Virus record (IMG/VR): IMGVR_UViG_3300023063_000046
Span: 1-43,923 of that record
DNA from: a virus
Length of the DNA stretch: 43,923 nt
Strand: one strand, 5' to 3'
A model generated the notes under the pieces. It saw nothing but the letters and a program-made list of their open reading frames with translations. It was not told the DNA's origin and searched no databases. The stretch's first letter is position 1. Every line of letters begins with the position of its first letter. The position numbers were made by a program, and so were the translations under genes. Of the stretch, positions 11,241-20,813 are shown piece by piece.

Positions 11241-11276
11241 AATTATCTTAAGGTTAATAGACTATATGAGTAAACA
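11185..11276 (-). repeat. Duplicated 5' leader cassette, copy 1
   Basis: About 85-90 bp nearly identical to 16477-16562. It covers the codons for MVFIKSVGDTLSLYALQRY, the ATG and about 35 bp upstream (plus strand CATAATTATCTTAAGGTTAA and on). It puts the same 5' region in front of nad4 and in front of the chimeric operon, so it may carry a promoter or ribosome entry signal. Confidence 0.85.
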
Positions 11277-11729
11277 ATAGTAAATTAAAATCTTTACAGA
11301 TTATTGAATAAATTTACTATTGTTATACTACTTTTTTTTATTCAGCTTTAATCAAGCGCAAAGGCGGATGATCTTCTCTTAAAAACTGCTGTACAATTAC
11401 TATTTATTGCATATACAATAATTATAAAGTAATTATAATGCAGCTTTCCCTAATTATAAAAAAAATAGGGGATTTGTTATACTATTTTTTATTTATAATA
11501 ACAAGTTAACAGTAATCTAACTGTTATTTTATAAAAGTCCAAATAAGTTTACTTATTTGGATAATACCAACGACGATGTCGTTGTACTATTGTTCTTGTA
11601 GTCAAGATAAGAACTTAACTAAAGATAACAACTTAACTAAAGATACAGATTCCTTACCGACTAGGATCACTTACCCGATGTGGCATTTGTAAAGGCAAGC
11701 TAGTTTATAAAAAAAATAGCTTAAGTACT
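11241..11729 (+). other. Intergenic region between nad4 tail and chimeric ORFs
   Basis: AT-rich. At 11276-11335 TAAACAATAGTAAATT pairs with AATTTACTATTGTTA as a long stem. Parts of this stem occur in opposite orientation upstream of nad4 (16590-16640), so the segment has been inverted in one copy. I see no gene or tRNA. Confidence 0.6.
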
Positions 11730-11963
11730 TTACCTGTCCTCTCCGATCTTAATAGATGAATCGTCACAATTCCAGCAACTATAATCTGTCCTCTCCGATC
11801 TTAATAGGTGAATCGTCACAATTCCAGCAACTATAATCATTGGATATGTCCTTAATACCGGATAAACATTCCTGGCATATTTGTGAAACGGTATCTGCAT
11901 AAGCAGATACCCCTCTGGGTTATTATTATTAAAATATACCCCTCAAGCTTCAGGCGCATCACA
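11730..11963 (-). pseudogene. cox2-like N-terminal fragment after the nad4 stop
   Basis: Directly after the nad4 TAG, in another frame, is CDAPEAWGVYFNNNNPEG, matching the CDAPRxWGxYF start of mature cox2, then about 55 unrelated residues to TAA at 11730. The end includes the two-copy repeat at 11733-11838. It has no start codon of its own. It is the counterpart of the nad4/cox2 junction inside the chimeric ORF at 10783-9575. Confidence 0.65.
11733..11838. repeat. Tandem repeat, two copies of about 52 bp
   Basis: CTGTCCTCTCCGATCTTAAT, then AG(A/G)TGAATCGTCACAATTCC and AGCAACTATAAT, occurs twice head to tail with one mismatch. It lies at the end of the cox2-like fragment downstream of nad4. 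Confidence 0.9.
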
Positions 11964-11964
11964 T

Positions 11965-14900
11965 CTAAATAGTACTAAAATCGTAACTATAGATTAATGT
12001 TGATACTGAATAGTGTATTGCATCTAAAATAAGCCCTGGGTATATTCCTAAGGCTACTGTAGGTACAACTAGTGTTATTAATACTATAAACTCTCTTTTA
12101 TTTAAATCAGGTATATTAACTGTAAATATACTTGAGTAGGATCCTCCAAATGATATTCTTTGGTACATATAGATAGTATACCCTGCAGAAAATATTATAG
12201 ATAAACTAGCCAATACCCCAAATAATGAGGATGTTTCAAATATTCCATAAAGTGACATAAATTCCCCTATAAAATTAAATGTTAGAGGGGCTCCACAATT
12301 AGCTAAACACAATATAAAGAATAATATTGCGAATAATGGCATAATTTGAGCCATTCCTCTATAGAAAGCTATTAATCTAGTATGGGATCTATCATATAAT
12401 ATACCACCTGCACAAATAAATAGTCCAGGTGAAACTAACCCATGTGCTAGACCTAAATTAATACCCCCTTCAATTCCTTGTATACTATTACTAAATACAC
12501 CTAAAAGATATACTGCTGCATGAGAAACAGAGCTGTATGCTATAAGTTCTTTAACATCTATTGTTCTTAAAGTACTAAGACTAGCATATATTATAGTAAT
12601 AACCCCTATAAGGTAAATAATATAAGTGTATTCCATATACGCCTTAGGCAATACTGGTAAAATTAACCTTAAAATACCATATAGGCTTAATTTAAGCACA
12701 ATAGCTGCTAATATAATACTTCCTCCTAAAGGAGATTCTACATGAGCTTTTAAAAGTCAGGTATTTAAAAAGATTGTTGGTGTTTTAACCGCAAAAGCTA
12801 TAAAAATACCATAAAATAAAAAAATTTGTGTAAAATAAATGAAATTTCTTTTAAATATCGTATCAAAATCAGTAGTACTCATAATAGATGACATTGCTAA
12901 AATAGATAGTAATAAAAACAGAGAACCCAACACGTACACTATATCCTTAGAGAAGGACTTTAGTGTTATCTTTAATTTAGAGTTACTTACATCCACACCG
13001 TACTAGACGGCTTAATCCATCCTTGTGTGCTGTAGCGCAATATATAACGGTTAGTAATGATTATTTGTTAAACAGAACTTCTTAGAGAATTCATATTAGA
13101 CTTTATTAATTTAATTTCAGATATTCCTTTGTCAGTTAAGTGAGCTTTTTTAGTTATTAGCATAGCCACTTTTTTAAAATCAGAATAATCTGAGGCTTTA
13201 ACACCTTTAATAGTATATTTGTCAAAAAATGGTATTATTTTATCAGTAATATCTTGAAACTTTGTTACTACCAAATACACAGCTGATCTAGATAATTTTA
13301 ACTCAATTCTACCACATTCAAAAGTAGTTATAAATTTTTCTAATAGTTCAGTATCTCTACTGTGTTGAGCAATACTAAACTTTAAACTTATAGCTTTACC
13401 TAGTTTAGTTGTAGAACAATTCCGTAAATAAACTAAAAAACACCCTTCAGCGCTAGTAAAACCTGCTAATCAATGTGGATCTTTAACATTTTTATCTAGA
13501 AGTATAGGCCTATTTACCGAAGAAATATAAGGAAAAACTAATTGTAGTTCTTCAGATAAACCTTTATTCATAGAAGATTTGATAGCAAGTATTTTATCAA
13601 ACCCGTTTTTAGTTAAATGTTCTTTACTTTTAAGTAATAAAATCGCTGATTTGAAAAGTTCGTAATCAGCCCATTTTTGACTAATAAGTGGGTATTTTTC
13701 AAAATGAGATAAAATTACACCCAAATCTTTTAAAGACGTTACCCTATATTCTAAAGTAGTGCTACCATGTTTAGTAATACTTCCTACACCAAAATAATCC
13801 TTAATCTGACATAATAAATTAAAATCCTCATTTTTTAAAGTAATCTTGAATATTGCTTGAGTACGATAACCCCTTTTGTATTCACTACTAACAAATACTC
13901 CTATTGCAAAACATCCTTCTCCATCTACAAACCCTGTTACAAATCAAGGGTTTAACTTTTTTACCTGAGATTTTTCGTCTTCAAGAGGGTAATAAATGTT
14001 ATTTACTTGCCCACTCAAAGTGGGGTTTTGTTCTGTAGATCTAGTTGAATGTATAAAAGCTTTTGGCGAAAAAAGCCCACTTACAACTTTGCCGTTATCA
14101 GGATGGAAAGGGATTTTTCTCCCTAAAACCGGTTTCCCGGCGACTAGAGTACACCTTACAAAATCTAAATTCCTAGATTTTGAAGAACCATCTACTCGTT
14201 GCTCTTTTACAGGTTTTGCCTGATTTAGATCCGCGATCACCCATTTCATTTCTATCATCTTTAGTGATGTTACCATACCCTCAATCATTAATGAGGCCAG
14301 TAAGAAAGTTTCCTTAATTACCTTGGTTACTAAAGCTTTAGGGCTTCCCCGGAGTTTGGTTCTTTTACACTGTATATCTTCTAAAAATGTGTATAAAAAC
14401 AAGTAAAAACTAGCCTTTACTCTATTATCCGATCCAAATATACCTATTAGAATAAATAACAAGGCAATCAGATTTATCATGCAAATAAATAATTTTATTG
14501 ATTCTATCCCTGCATAATCTTTTCCTTATATTAGAGAATTTTCTTACAGTGAACATGACTGCATCAGTAAAACCTGTTACAAAGTAAGGATTTAATAAGT
14601 CTAATTCATGTGAGATTTAGCTTCTAAAGTGCAGTGGAATATAGCTTTATTTTATTTATCTGGTTAGAAGGGATTCTGATTTGATAGTTTCTTTCGAAAC
14701 CCTTTAGAGTATACCTTAAATGTAATGTGGTTTCATTACATCAACTACCGTCTACTCGTTGCTCTTTTACAGCACCCTTGTAATTTAAATGCTGATTTAG
14801 ATACGCGATAATCCATTTAGTTTTCACACATTTTCTGACTTATTACTATACACGATTAATTACTTCGCCCACTTATATCCTTTCAAATATAGCTTAGTAC

Positions 14901-16534
14901 CAGAAACTTTAGGATGTCCCCGTAATTTGGTAGTTAATCCCACACAAGTTATTTCCATATCACTTTGCTGGAGGTAATTTATATATAATTTGATTAATTT
15001 ATACGACCCTTATTCATTTCAGCTTTAATATTACGAATTTTTTCTAATCCTTTAATTGTCAAGTGATCCTTATTTTTGATTAAAAGAGCTACTTGTTTAA
15101 AATCTTGAAAATCTTGAGATTTTATTCCAACTATAGGATATTTACTAAATAGGGGAATCACTTTGTTAGTAACAGCCTCAATATCTGTAACTAATAACTC
15201 TCCATGTTCACCATTTCGGGCAACATAACGACCAAAACCTAAATAATCAACCAAACTTTTCATTAATTGCTCATCTCGACTGTGCTGAGTAATTGTAAAC
15301 ATTAATCTTACTGATTCTCCTAGTTTGGTGGGAGATTTAAAAAGACTAACGTAAAAACACCCATCACCAGACGCAAAACCAGCTATCCAATGCGAATGAA
15401 AAATTGTCGAGGGTTGAACTACAGGTCTAGAACAGGAACTATATCAGGAAAATTTTGTTTTAGTTTTTCAGACAATCCTTTATTTAACGAACACCTGATT
15501 GCAACTATTCCCCTAAATCCTTCCAATGTAATATGTTCTTTATTCCCCATCATAAGAATAATTTGTTTAAAAAATTCAAAATCTGTTCGTTTTTGAGTTA
15601 AAAGTGGATATTGATCAAAATGATCAATAATGGTCATTAAATCTTTTAGAGTAAAAACACGAAACCGTACTACATCTTTACTTTGTAGTGAGATAATACC
15701 TACTTTATTAAAATAGTTTTGGATTAATTTTAGTAATGCAAGATCCTTTTTGTGTAAGCCAATCTCAAAAGCTGGTTTAACTCTTCAACCTGTTTTATTA
15801 ACCGGATCTCTTGTTATAGTAACAGTAAAGCAACCCTCAGCATCAACGAATCCTGTGACAAAATTAGGGTCTAGTTCAAATTCTCGCTTTGGATGAACTG
15901 TGGAATATAATCTTAACTTATTTATTTGTTTAATTACCGTCCTGTAGCCCCCGTTTATTGAAGCGGCTATAGGAGCCGAATAAAGTGAATTTAGGTCTTG
16001 TGTTAATGATTTCCCAGATCATATAGCAGGAGGTAGAATGGATTCAAAAAAAATGTAGAATAGTAAAATATCTAATACTAAGAAAACGGCCAATAACAAA
16101 GTTTCTAACAATAGTATTATAATAAGATAAGTTTCTACATCTTTTGATATAGATGTTCAATTTGATAAAATTGAAATAGGAATAATGATCGTTGTTAATA
16201 ATATAAAATATATAGATAAACCATCTATACCTAAGAAAAAGTCAAAATAACTAATTTCATGATATTCTTGTACAAATTGAAATTGATTAGTACTAAAATC
16301 AAATAAAATAAAAATAATTAAAGATACAAATAAATTAAATATAGATGCAGTTAAAGCTATAAATTTAATACTTGTCAACGAAACCCCATTATCTTTATTA
16401 ACCAATATTAAAAACACACCTATTATAGGAATAAAAAGTAAAGATAACAATAACATTATAAAAAAAAACAAAATTAAATACCTCTGTAACGCGTATAATG
16501 ATAAAGTATCACCTACACTTTTTATAAACACCAT
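11965..16534 (-). CDS. nad4: NADH dehydrogenase subunit 4, three exons
   Basis: Proton-pumping antiporter-like subunit of complex I. Exons are 16534-16028, 14459-14385 and 12930-11965, giving 1548 nt and 515 aa with TGA as Trp. Marker segments are DFFLGIDGLSIYFILLTTI and FYIFFESILPP in exon 1, LFILIGIFGSDNRVKASFYL in exon 2, and KTPTIFLNTWLLKAHVESP plus SSVSHAAVYLLGVFSN and PLTFNFIGEFMSL in exon 3. Both junctions restore family sequence with T before and G after. The N-terminus is about 24 residues longer than usual if the first ATG is used; the family start MLLLSLLFIP is internal. The extra part is the leader that is also found at 11240. The gene ends STLIYSYDFSTI at a TAG. Confidence 0.95.
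12931..14384 (-). other. Group I intron nad4-i2, family B core
   Basis: The intron lies between FLYTF and LGSLF. The family B core lies just inside the 5' splice site (14130-14370), with CCGGGGAAGCCCTAAAGC, GCGGATCTAAATC, GCAACGAGTAGATGG and AAGGTGTACTC in order. The frame of exon 2 reads through the core into a LAGLIDADG ORF. Confidence 0.88.
13068..14384 (-). CDS. LAGLIDADG homing endonuclease in nad4-i2, in frame with exon 2
   Basis: With TGA as Trp, exon 2 reads without a stop through the ribozyme core and into a two-domain endonuclease ending at TAA 13068. LAGLIDADG helices are WFVTGFVDGEGCF (about 13945-13910) and [12 protein letters not shown] (about 13470-13435), both with intact acidic residues. 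The linker is SSVNRPILLDKNVKDPH. The endonuclease proper probably starts after the core, near 14000. The gene looks intact. Confidence 0.85.
14460..16027 (-). other. Group I intron nad4-i1, family B core
   Basis: The intron lies between ILPP and LFILIG. The ORF comes first, in frame with exon 1, and the family B core follows (14700-14940): ATTACGGGGACATCCTAAAG, GCGTATCTAAATC, GCAACGAGTAGACGG and AAGGTATACTC. The core differs from the other family B copies at several positions. Confidence 0.85.
14994..16027 (-). pseudogene. LAGLIDADG homing endonuclease in nad4-i1, one-base frameshift
   Basis: In frame with exon 1, the protein runs through NFVTGFVDAEGCF to the linker IVPVLDL and a premature TAG about 15419. 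In a second frame the missing part continues at once with RPVVQPSTIFHSHWIAGFAS, the second LAGLIDADG helix (IAGFASGDGCF), and a full second domain to the stop at 14994. Paralogues have P-V-x-RP at this position, so loss of one base near 15430 explains the break. Otherwise both halves look well kept. Confidence 0.8.
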
Positions 16535-16562
16535 AATTATCTTAAGGTTAATAGACTATATT
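16477..16562 (-). repeat. Duplicated 5' leader cassette, copy 2 (nad4)
   Basis: Nearly identical to 11185-11276. In nad4 it supplies the extended N-terminus MVFIKSVGDTLSLYALQRY and the adjacent 5' untranslated sequence. Confidence 0.85.
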
Positions 16563-16871
16563 AAAAAAACAGCAATTTATTCAATAATCTGTAAATTTAA
16601 TAATCTGTAAAGATTTTAATTTACTATTGTTTATTATTTTTTGCTTTAGTTAAATATAAATTTAATTTTGTCCGAGTAATTGTTTTACAAATATAATATT
16701 GTTATTAAGAACCAGGGCCGGCCTTATTTTTTTATTATTTATCCGCCCTGGCCCTGGCCAAAGCCAGGCGATAGATAAATAACTAAAAAAAAATTGTGGC
16801 CGGTTAGAGCCAAATGTATTATAACTATCTTTGGCCAGGGCCAGGGCCAGGGCCGAAATGTAATATGAAAC
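16535..16871. other. nad4 upstream region with GC-rich hairpin element
   Basis: Besides the leader cassette it holds an inverted repeat at about 16722-16803: GGCCGGCCTTATTTTTTTA and a TTATC arm pair with GATAAATAACT and an AAAATTGTGGCCGG arm, with CCCTGG-rich sequence in the loop. A GGCCAGGGCCAGGGCC run follows at 16832-16853. A close relative of the hairpin is at 19627-19692. Confidence 0.75.
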
Positions 16872-16942
16872 AGGAATATGAAGGAGTTGAACCTTATATT
16901 AATGATCTGCAATCAAAATGCATAGCCGTATGCAACATATCC
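16872..16942 (-). tRNA. trnC: tRNA-Cys (GCA), copy 1
   Basis: The minus strand folds as acceptor GGATATG with CATATTC (one G-T pair), a D arm of TGCATA and TATGCA, and anticodon loop TTGCAGA (GCA) on a short TGA/TCA-paired stem. The T arm is AAGG-TTCAACT-CCTT. The anticodon stem is weaker than usual. A second copy is at 24340-24410, and flanking sequence is duplicated with it. Confidence 0.8.
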
Positions 16943-17037
16943 CTTTTTTTTTTGTGGCTAAGGCCCTAGATTAAAAGTAAGATTAACAGTCAAATTAAGA
17001 GTCAGATTCATAATAAGAGTAAGAGTCAATATTTTTA

Positions 17038-19284
17038 TTAAATAAAAAATAGTAATACAAATATAGAAATACATGTAATAATAATAATATCCCTATAATG
17101 ACCATTTTTAATTAAATCCCTTATTTTTTTACCCAAATTACAGTATTTACGTATTAAATTACAAATTTGTAAAACTAAAAAATAAGTATATACCTGATTA
17201 AAATGAACTTCAAGCTCAGGTAAAATATAAAATAAATAAGGTAAGATATAAGGTATAAAAAATAAAATACTAAAACCCAGTGAAAATGTAAACACAGGTA
17301 AAAAGTATCTAAAAAATGAAATAGGTATAATAGGAAATAAAATACCTGTTTTGTAAATATGCTTACTATAACTATCATGTGAAGTTTTAGGACGTTTAGA
17401 TGGTCCAGGTTTATCGTCTGAAGAAGATATTGTCTCTTCTTCTGATTCAGTCTCATATTCTGATTCTGTCTCATCTTCTGATTCAGTCTCATCTGAATGA
17501 ATGTCGTGTTTCTCTTTAAGTATTTTAATTTCATTTTCTAGTTCTTGTTTTTTATTTTGCTCTATATCTTCCAAGAGTTGTTCTTGTTTTTCATTTATGA
17601 TTTTTTTTACATGGCGTCTAATTTTATCTTTTTCGATGTTAAATGATATTATATCTTGTGTTCCTTTATCAGAATTTTCTTCTTCTTGTTCTTCAAGATC
17701 TTTTTTTTGTATTAATTCAGCATACTCCCTGTCTTTTTGTATTTGGGTTGAAATTTGTTCCTCTTGCTCTGCATCTTGTCACTTTTTCTGTTCTTGTTGT
17801 TCTTTTTTCTCTAGTTCATCCACTTCTTGTTGTGTAGCTTTACCTTTACCTTTATCAAGTTTTTTGCTGGAATCTGATCCAAAACCACTATGCAGTACGT
17901 TAGAAAATACATATGTTTTAGGTATATTCAGATTACTATAAATACTGATTAATAATAATAATAAAAATGCTGTAGCACATACATCTATACCTAATTCTTG
18001 TATACTTACTGGTATAAATCAATGACTACTTACTCAAGTTTTTAATCCAAAGGATCCATTACGTGTTTTAGACATAATAAGTATATATTGTGCATTAGAT
18101 TTAACAAAACCTCTTAATATTGTGGAGGCTAAATTGTTCAAAGAAGAGCGTAAATTTTTTAAACTACCAACATATCTTAATTTAAATATAGCCCTCATCG
18201 CAGTTAAACGCCTTGTTAACCTACCTGCTGCTTCAAATCTTACACCACTTACTACTTGTTGTTTTATGACATTTAAAACATTCTGCTCATTCATATTTTC
18301 CATCCGATCATCAAATGTTCTAAGTGTATGTAAATCAGGTATTTTTACCATTTGTAATACGGCTTTTCTTAATACTCTTACTACTTTATTTTGTCTATCT
18401 CTTAATTTTAATACTACAGCAGATGAAAAAACATCACTGTTTAAGTGTATAGATTTTAAATCAACTAACTTAATTTCTACTTTTTTATCATATATTTTTT
18501 CTATTAAACTGTTTAAACCTAAATTTTTTCAACTTAGCATTAAAGTATTAAATTTAGACATATTAAAGTTAATCATATCTACAGCATTAAAAATTAGTAA
18601 TTGTACCCTAGAAAGTCTTTTTAACAATATTATGTAAAATACAGGTATTTTATATAAATCAAGCTGAAACTTAGCATTGGATATTATACCTTTAAATAAA
18701 TTATCAGTTTTTTTAACAAAAGCCATATTAAACTTTTGAAAAATAAAAAATTGGTTTTTTAATAAATGTGTAAGTCTATTCTTCTGTGTTAGTTTTTCAA
18801 CTATTTCATCTTCAACTAAATATTTCTTAACAAATGTAAAATTAATATGCTTTCTTACATATCGTTGAACTGATGCTTTTTGTTTATTATATACATACAA
18901 TAAAATAACAAGTTTGGTGTTAGTGTGTTTGGTTTCAGCTCTACTTACATATAATTTATTAGCTGAATAACGACTCTTGTTATGCCGTCTACGTTTAAAT
19001 AATACTTTGATTTTATTTTCTAACATATTAAAATAACTTGCAAATATACTATTTACTGTAACATCAATAGCAATTAATGATTTAATATATGATTTGTTAT
19101 AACTATATACACTGTTAAACCATTCCTTTGTTGAAGAGGGATAAAATATAAGGTTTTTGTATTCATTTTTATCAACTTTATTTAGTATTTGAAAATTTTC
19201 TTTTATATTAATACTATTAGTATTATTATTATTTAATGATTTATCATTAAAATTTGTCTGTTTTATTTTGAATATATTTAACAT
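17038..19284 (-). CDS. rps3: Ribosomal protein S3 fused to an unknown coiled-coil and membrane domain
   Basis: The frame from ATG 19284 to TAA 17038 is open for 748 codons with TGA as Trp. Residues 1 to about 420 are mitochondrial uS3: STKEWFNSVYSYNKSYIKSL, VSRAETKHTNTKLVILLYVY, GVRFEAAGRLTRRLTAMRAI and the C-terminal SKTRNGSFGLKTWVSSH, where fungal rps3 normally stops. Here there is no stop. The protein continues with a transmembrane helix (VCATAFLLLLISIYS), a GKGKAT motif, about 100 residues rich in Glu, Lys and Gln that look like coiled coil, an acidic repeat of SEDETESEYETESEE type, KPGPSKRPKTSHDS, and three hydrophobic segments. The tail is unknown. Either a fused precursor is made and cut, or rps3 function tolerates it. 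The rps3 tail is copied at 25840-26010 in front of a different ORF. Confidence 0.88.
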
Positions 19285-19341
19285 TAAATATATTATTTAA
19301 TTATTAGATTCTGTTAGGGAAAGTTGTAATAAGGAACTAGT

Positions 19342-19524
19342 TTATAAAAACTTATAAACTATTATGAAAAAAGTGATTTGACGTCTAAAGTACTGTAATA
19401 TTCAAGCCACACTAAGTAATATTGCAACTATATAATACATAATATTATCATGTAATTCAACAAAAGCTTTGCAATGTGTACTAGCACTATAGTGGAAGTA
19501 AAGTCCTCAAGTTCTAGGTACATA
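19342..19524 (-). pseudogene. cox2 N-terminal fragment
   Basis: An open stretch reads VPRTWGLYFHYSAS, then VELHDNIMYYIVAILLSVAWIL, clearly the first part of cytochrome c oxidase subunit 2 with TGA as Trp, then runs into unrelated residues and a TAA. It lacks an in-frame start and the copper domain. It lies just upstream of rps3. It is better conserved than the cox2-like segments in the chimeric ORFs. Confidence 0.8.
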
Positions 19525-19626
19525 ATATGCATTGGTAAACTATACTTTTTTTTACCCTAAACAAATGCATTTATTGAATAGAAGTACCTTAAATTTTCTT
19601 AAGAAACCTATGAGTAAAATGTTATC

Positions 19627-19711
19627 CCGGCCTTATTTTTTTATTATTTATCATAGATAAATAACTACAAAAAAATTATGGCCGGCCCTGGCCCTGGCCC
19701 TGGCCCTTAAA
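19627..19711. repeat. GC-rich hairpin with GGCCCT array
   Basis: The inverted repeat CCGGCCTTATTTTTTTATTA and ATTTATC pairs with GATAAATAAC and AAAAAAATTATGGCCGG, followed by four CCCTGG-type hexamers. It matches the element at 16722-16803 and the hexamers at 24296-24325. Confidence 0.8.
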
Positions 19712-19744
19712 TTCTAATTATAAATGCCCCAGTACAATAGGCAT

Positions 19745-19985
19745 ATTTAATATTATTTTCTAAAATCCTGCACTTCAAAACGCAAAAGTGGTATTTGATA
19801 AAGTACTGCACTTAACTATAAAAAAAAAGGAATTTTATAAGTCCTGCACTCTACGAAAAAAAAATAAGTATTTAATAAATTCCTGCACTTCAATCTGTAA
19901 CATAGGTATTTTATATATTCCTGAACTTCAATACATAAGATAGGTATTTTATAAATACCTGCTCTTCCATTAAAAAATAGGTATC
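19745..19985. repeat. Imperfect tandem repeats, about 50-60 bp, roughly five copies
   Basis: Units share GTATTTTATAAATTCCTGCACTTCAA with variable spacing and a short A-rich segment (AAATCCTGCACTTC, TAAGTCCTGCACTCT, AAATTCCTGCACTTC, ATTCCTGAACTTC, AATACCTGCTCTTCC). They could be transcript-processing or recombination sites. Confidence 0.75.
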
Positions 19986-20582
19986 TAAGTAATAATTACA
20001 ATAACACTATATAACATAATTTATATAATGTGTACTAACCCGATACTCTCTATTAAACACATAATTTTTTGTTACATATAGTTATTCGACTTTATTAAGT
20101 ATAAGGCGTTTAAACTATGTTAATAAACTTTAAACTTATTATGATAACAATTTATTAAATGCAAAAATACAGTTAAATTGTAAAAACCTAGATGGTATAT
20201 TTTCATTATATATATAAATGTATATTTACGTTAGTTTTAAGTATATGTAATTATTTTTAACATGAATATTATATTTAAAAATTACTTGGATACAAGTAAG
20301 CCGGGTCCTGTTATGCAATATTTAACTAAACAAAAGATTATTCAGGCTTTTTATTTAATAGTTATAATAAAATACTAAAAGTTTTTATTATTTTTAATTT
20401 CTGTTAATTACCTAAGCTTGTACCTCACTTCTAATAAAGCTATTTTAAATCACCGGACTTCCCTGGTATATTTATATTTACCATTATTTATAAAAAAATA
20501 ATGTATAAATTAATATATATTACATTTGTATCACAAGTTTATATTATAATAAACACATGGTTAAAAAGTATAATTATAACCT

Positions 20583-20813
20583 TTAAAAAAGTGGTTCAGG
20601 ACCTCCTAATCCTAATGGAAGCAGGAAGTTACCAAAACCTCCTATTAAAGCTGGATAACCATACAGAATATCATCTTTTTTTGTTATGTTTGCTGCTAAT
20701 CTTAACCCTAGAGAAACATTACGCAATCCTACAAAAAACTTAATTACAGCTACCTTCTTAACATTACTTTGTTTTTTATCACTCGTATTTTGTCATATTA
20801 TCAAATTTTCCTC
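20583..20813 (-). pseudogene. atp6 exon 3 and cox1 fragments in one frame after an unknown ORF
   Basis: In the same frame as the preceding ORF and directly after its TAG, the sequence reads 25 or so unknown residues, then RNVSLGLRLAANI (plus 20686-20723, same as atp6 exon 3 at 31254-31291), then PALIGGFGNFLLPL with GLGGPEP (plus 20593-20655), the cox1 region after its first helices. The frame ends at TAA 20583. The two fragments come from different genes and are joined by about seven residues. Confidence 0.78.

Larger units (their letters stand above)
19525..20582. other. Repeat-rich intergenic region
   Basis: Contains a hairpin with GGCCCT repeats (19627-19711), a set of imperfect repeats (19745-19985) and long AT-rich stretches. 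I see no tRNA or conserved coding sequence. The plus-strand ORF starting at 20501 is opposite the atp6/cox1 fragments and is not credible. Confidence 0.6.

Noticed and set aside
17175-17534. Second minus-strand ORF overlapping the rps3 extension
   Set aside because: Shadow frame; the rps3 frame is continuous over 748 codons and contains the biased acidic and coiled-coil composition.
17501-17941. Plus-strand Ser/Cys-rich ORF
   Set aside because: Antisense of the Glu/Gln-rich coiled coil of the rps3 extension, which explains the odd composition.
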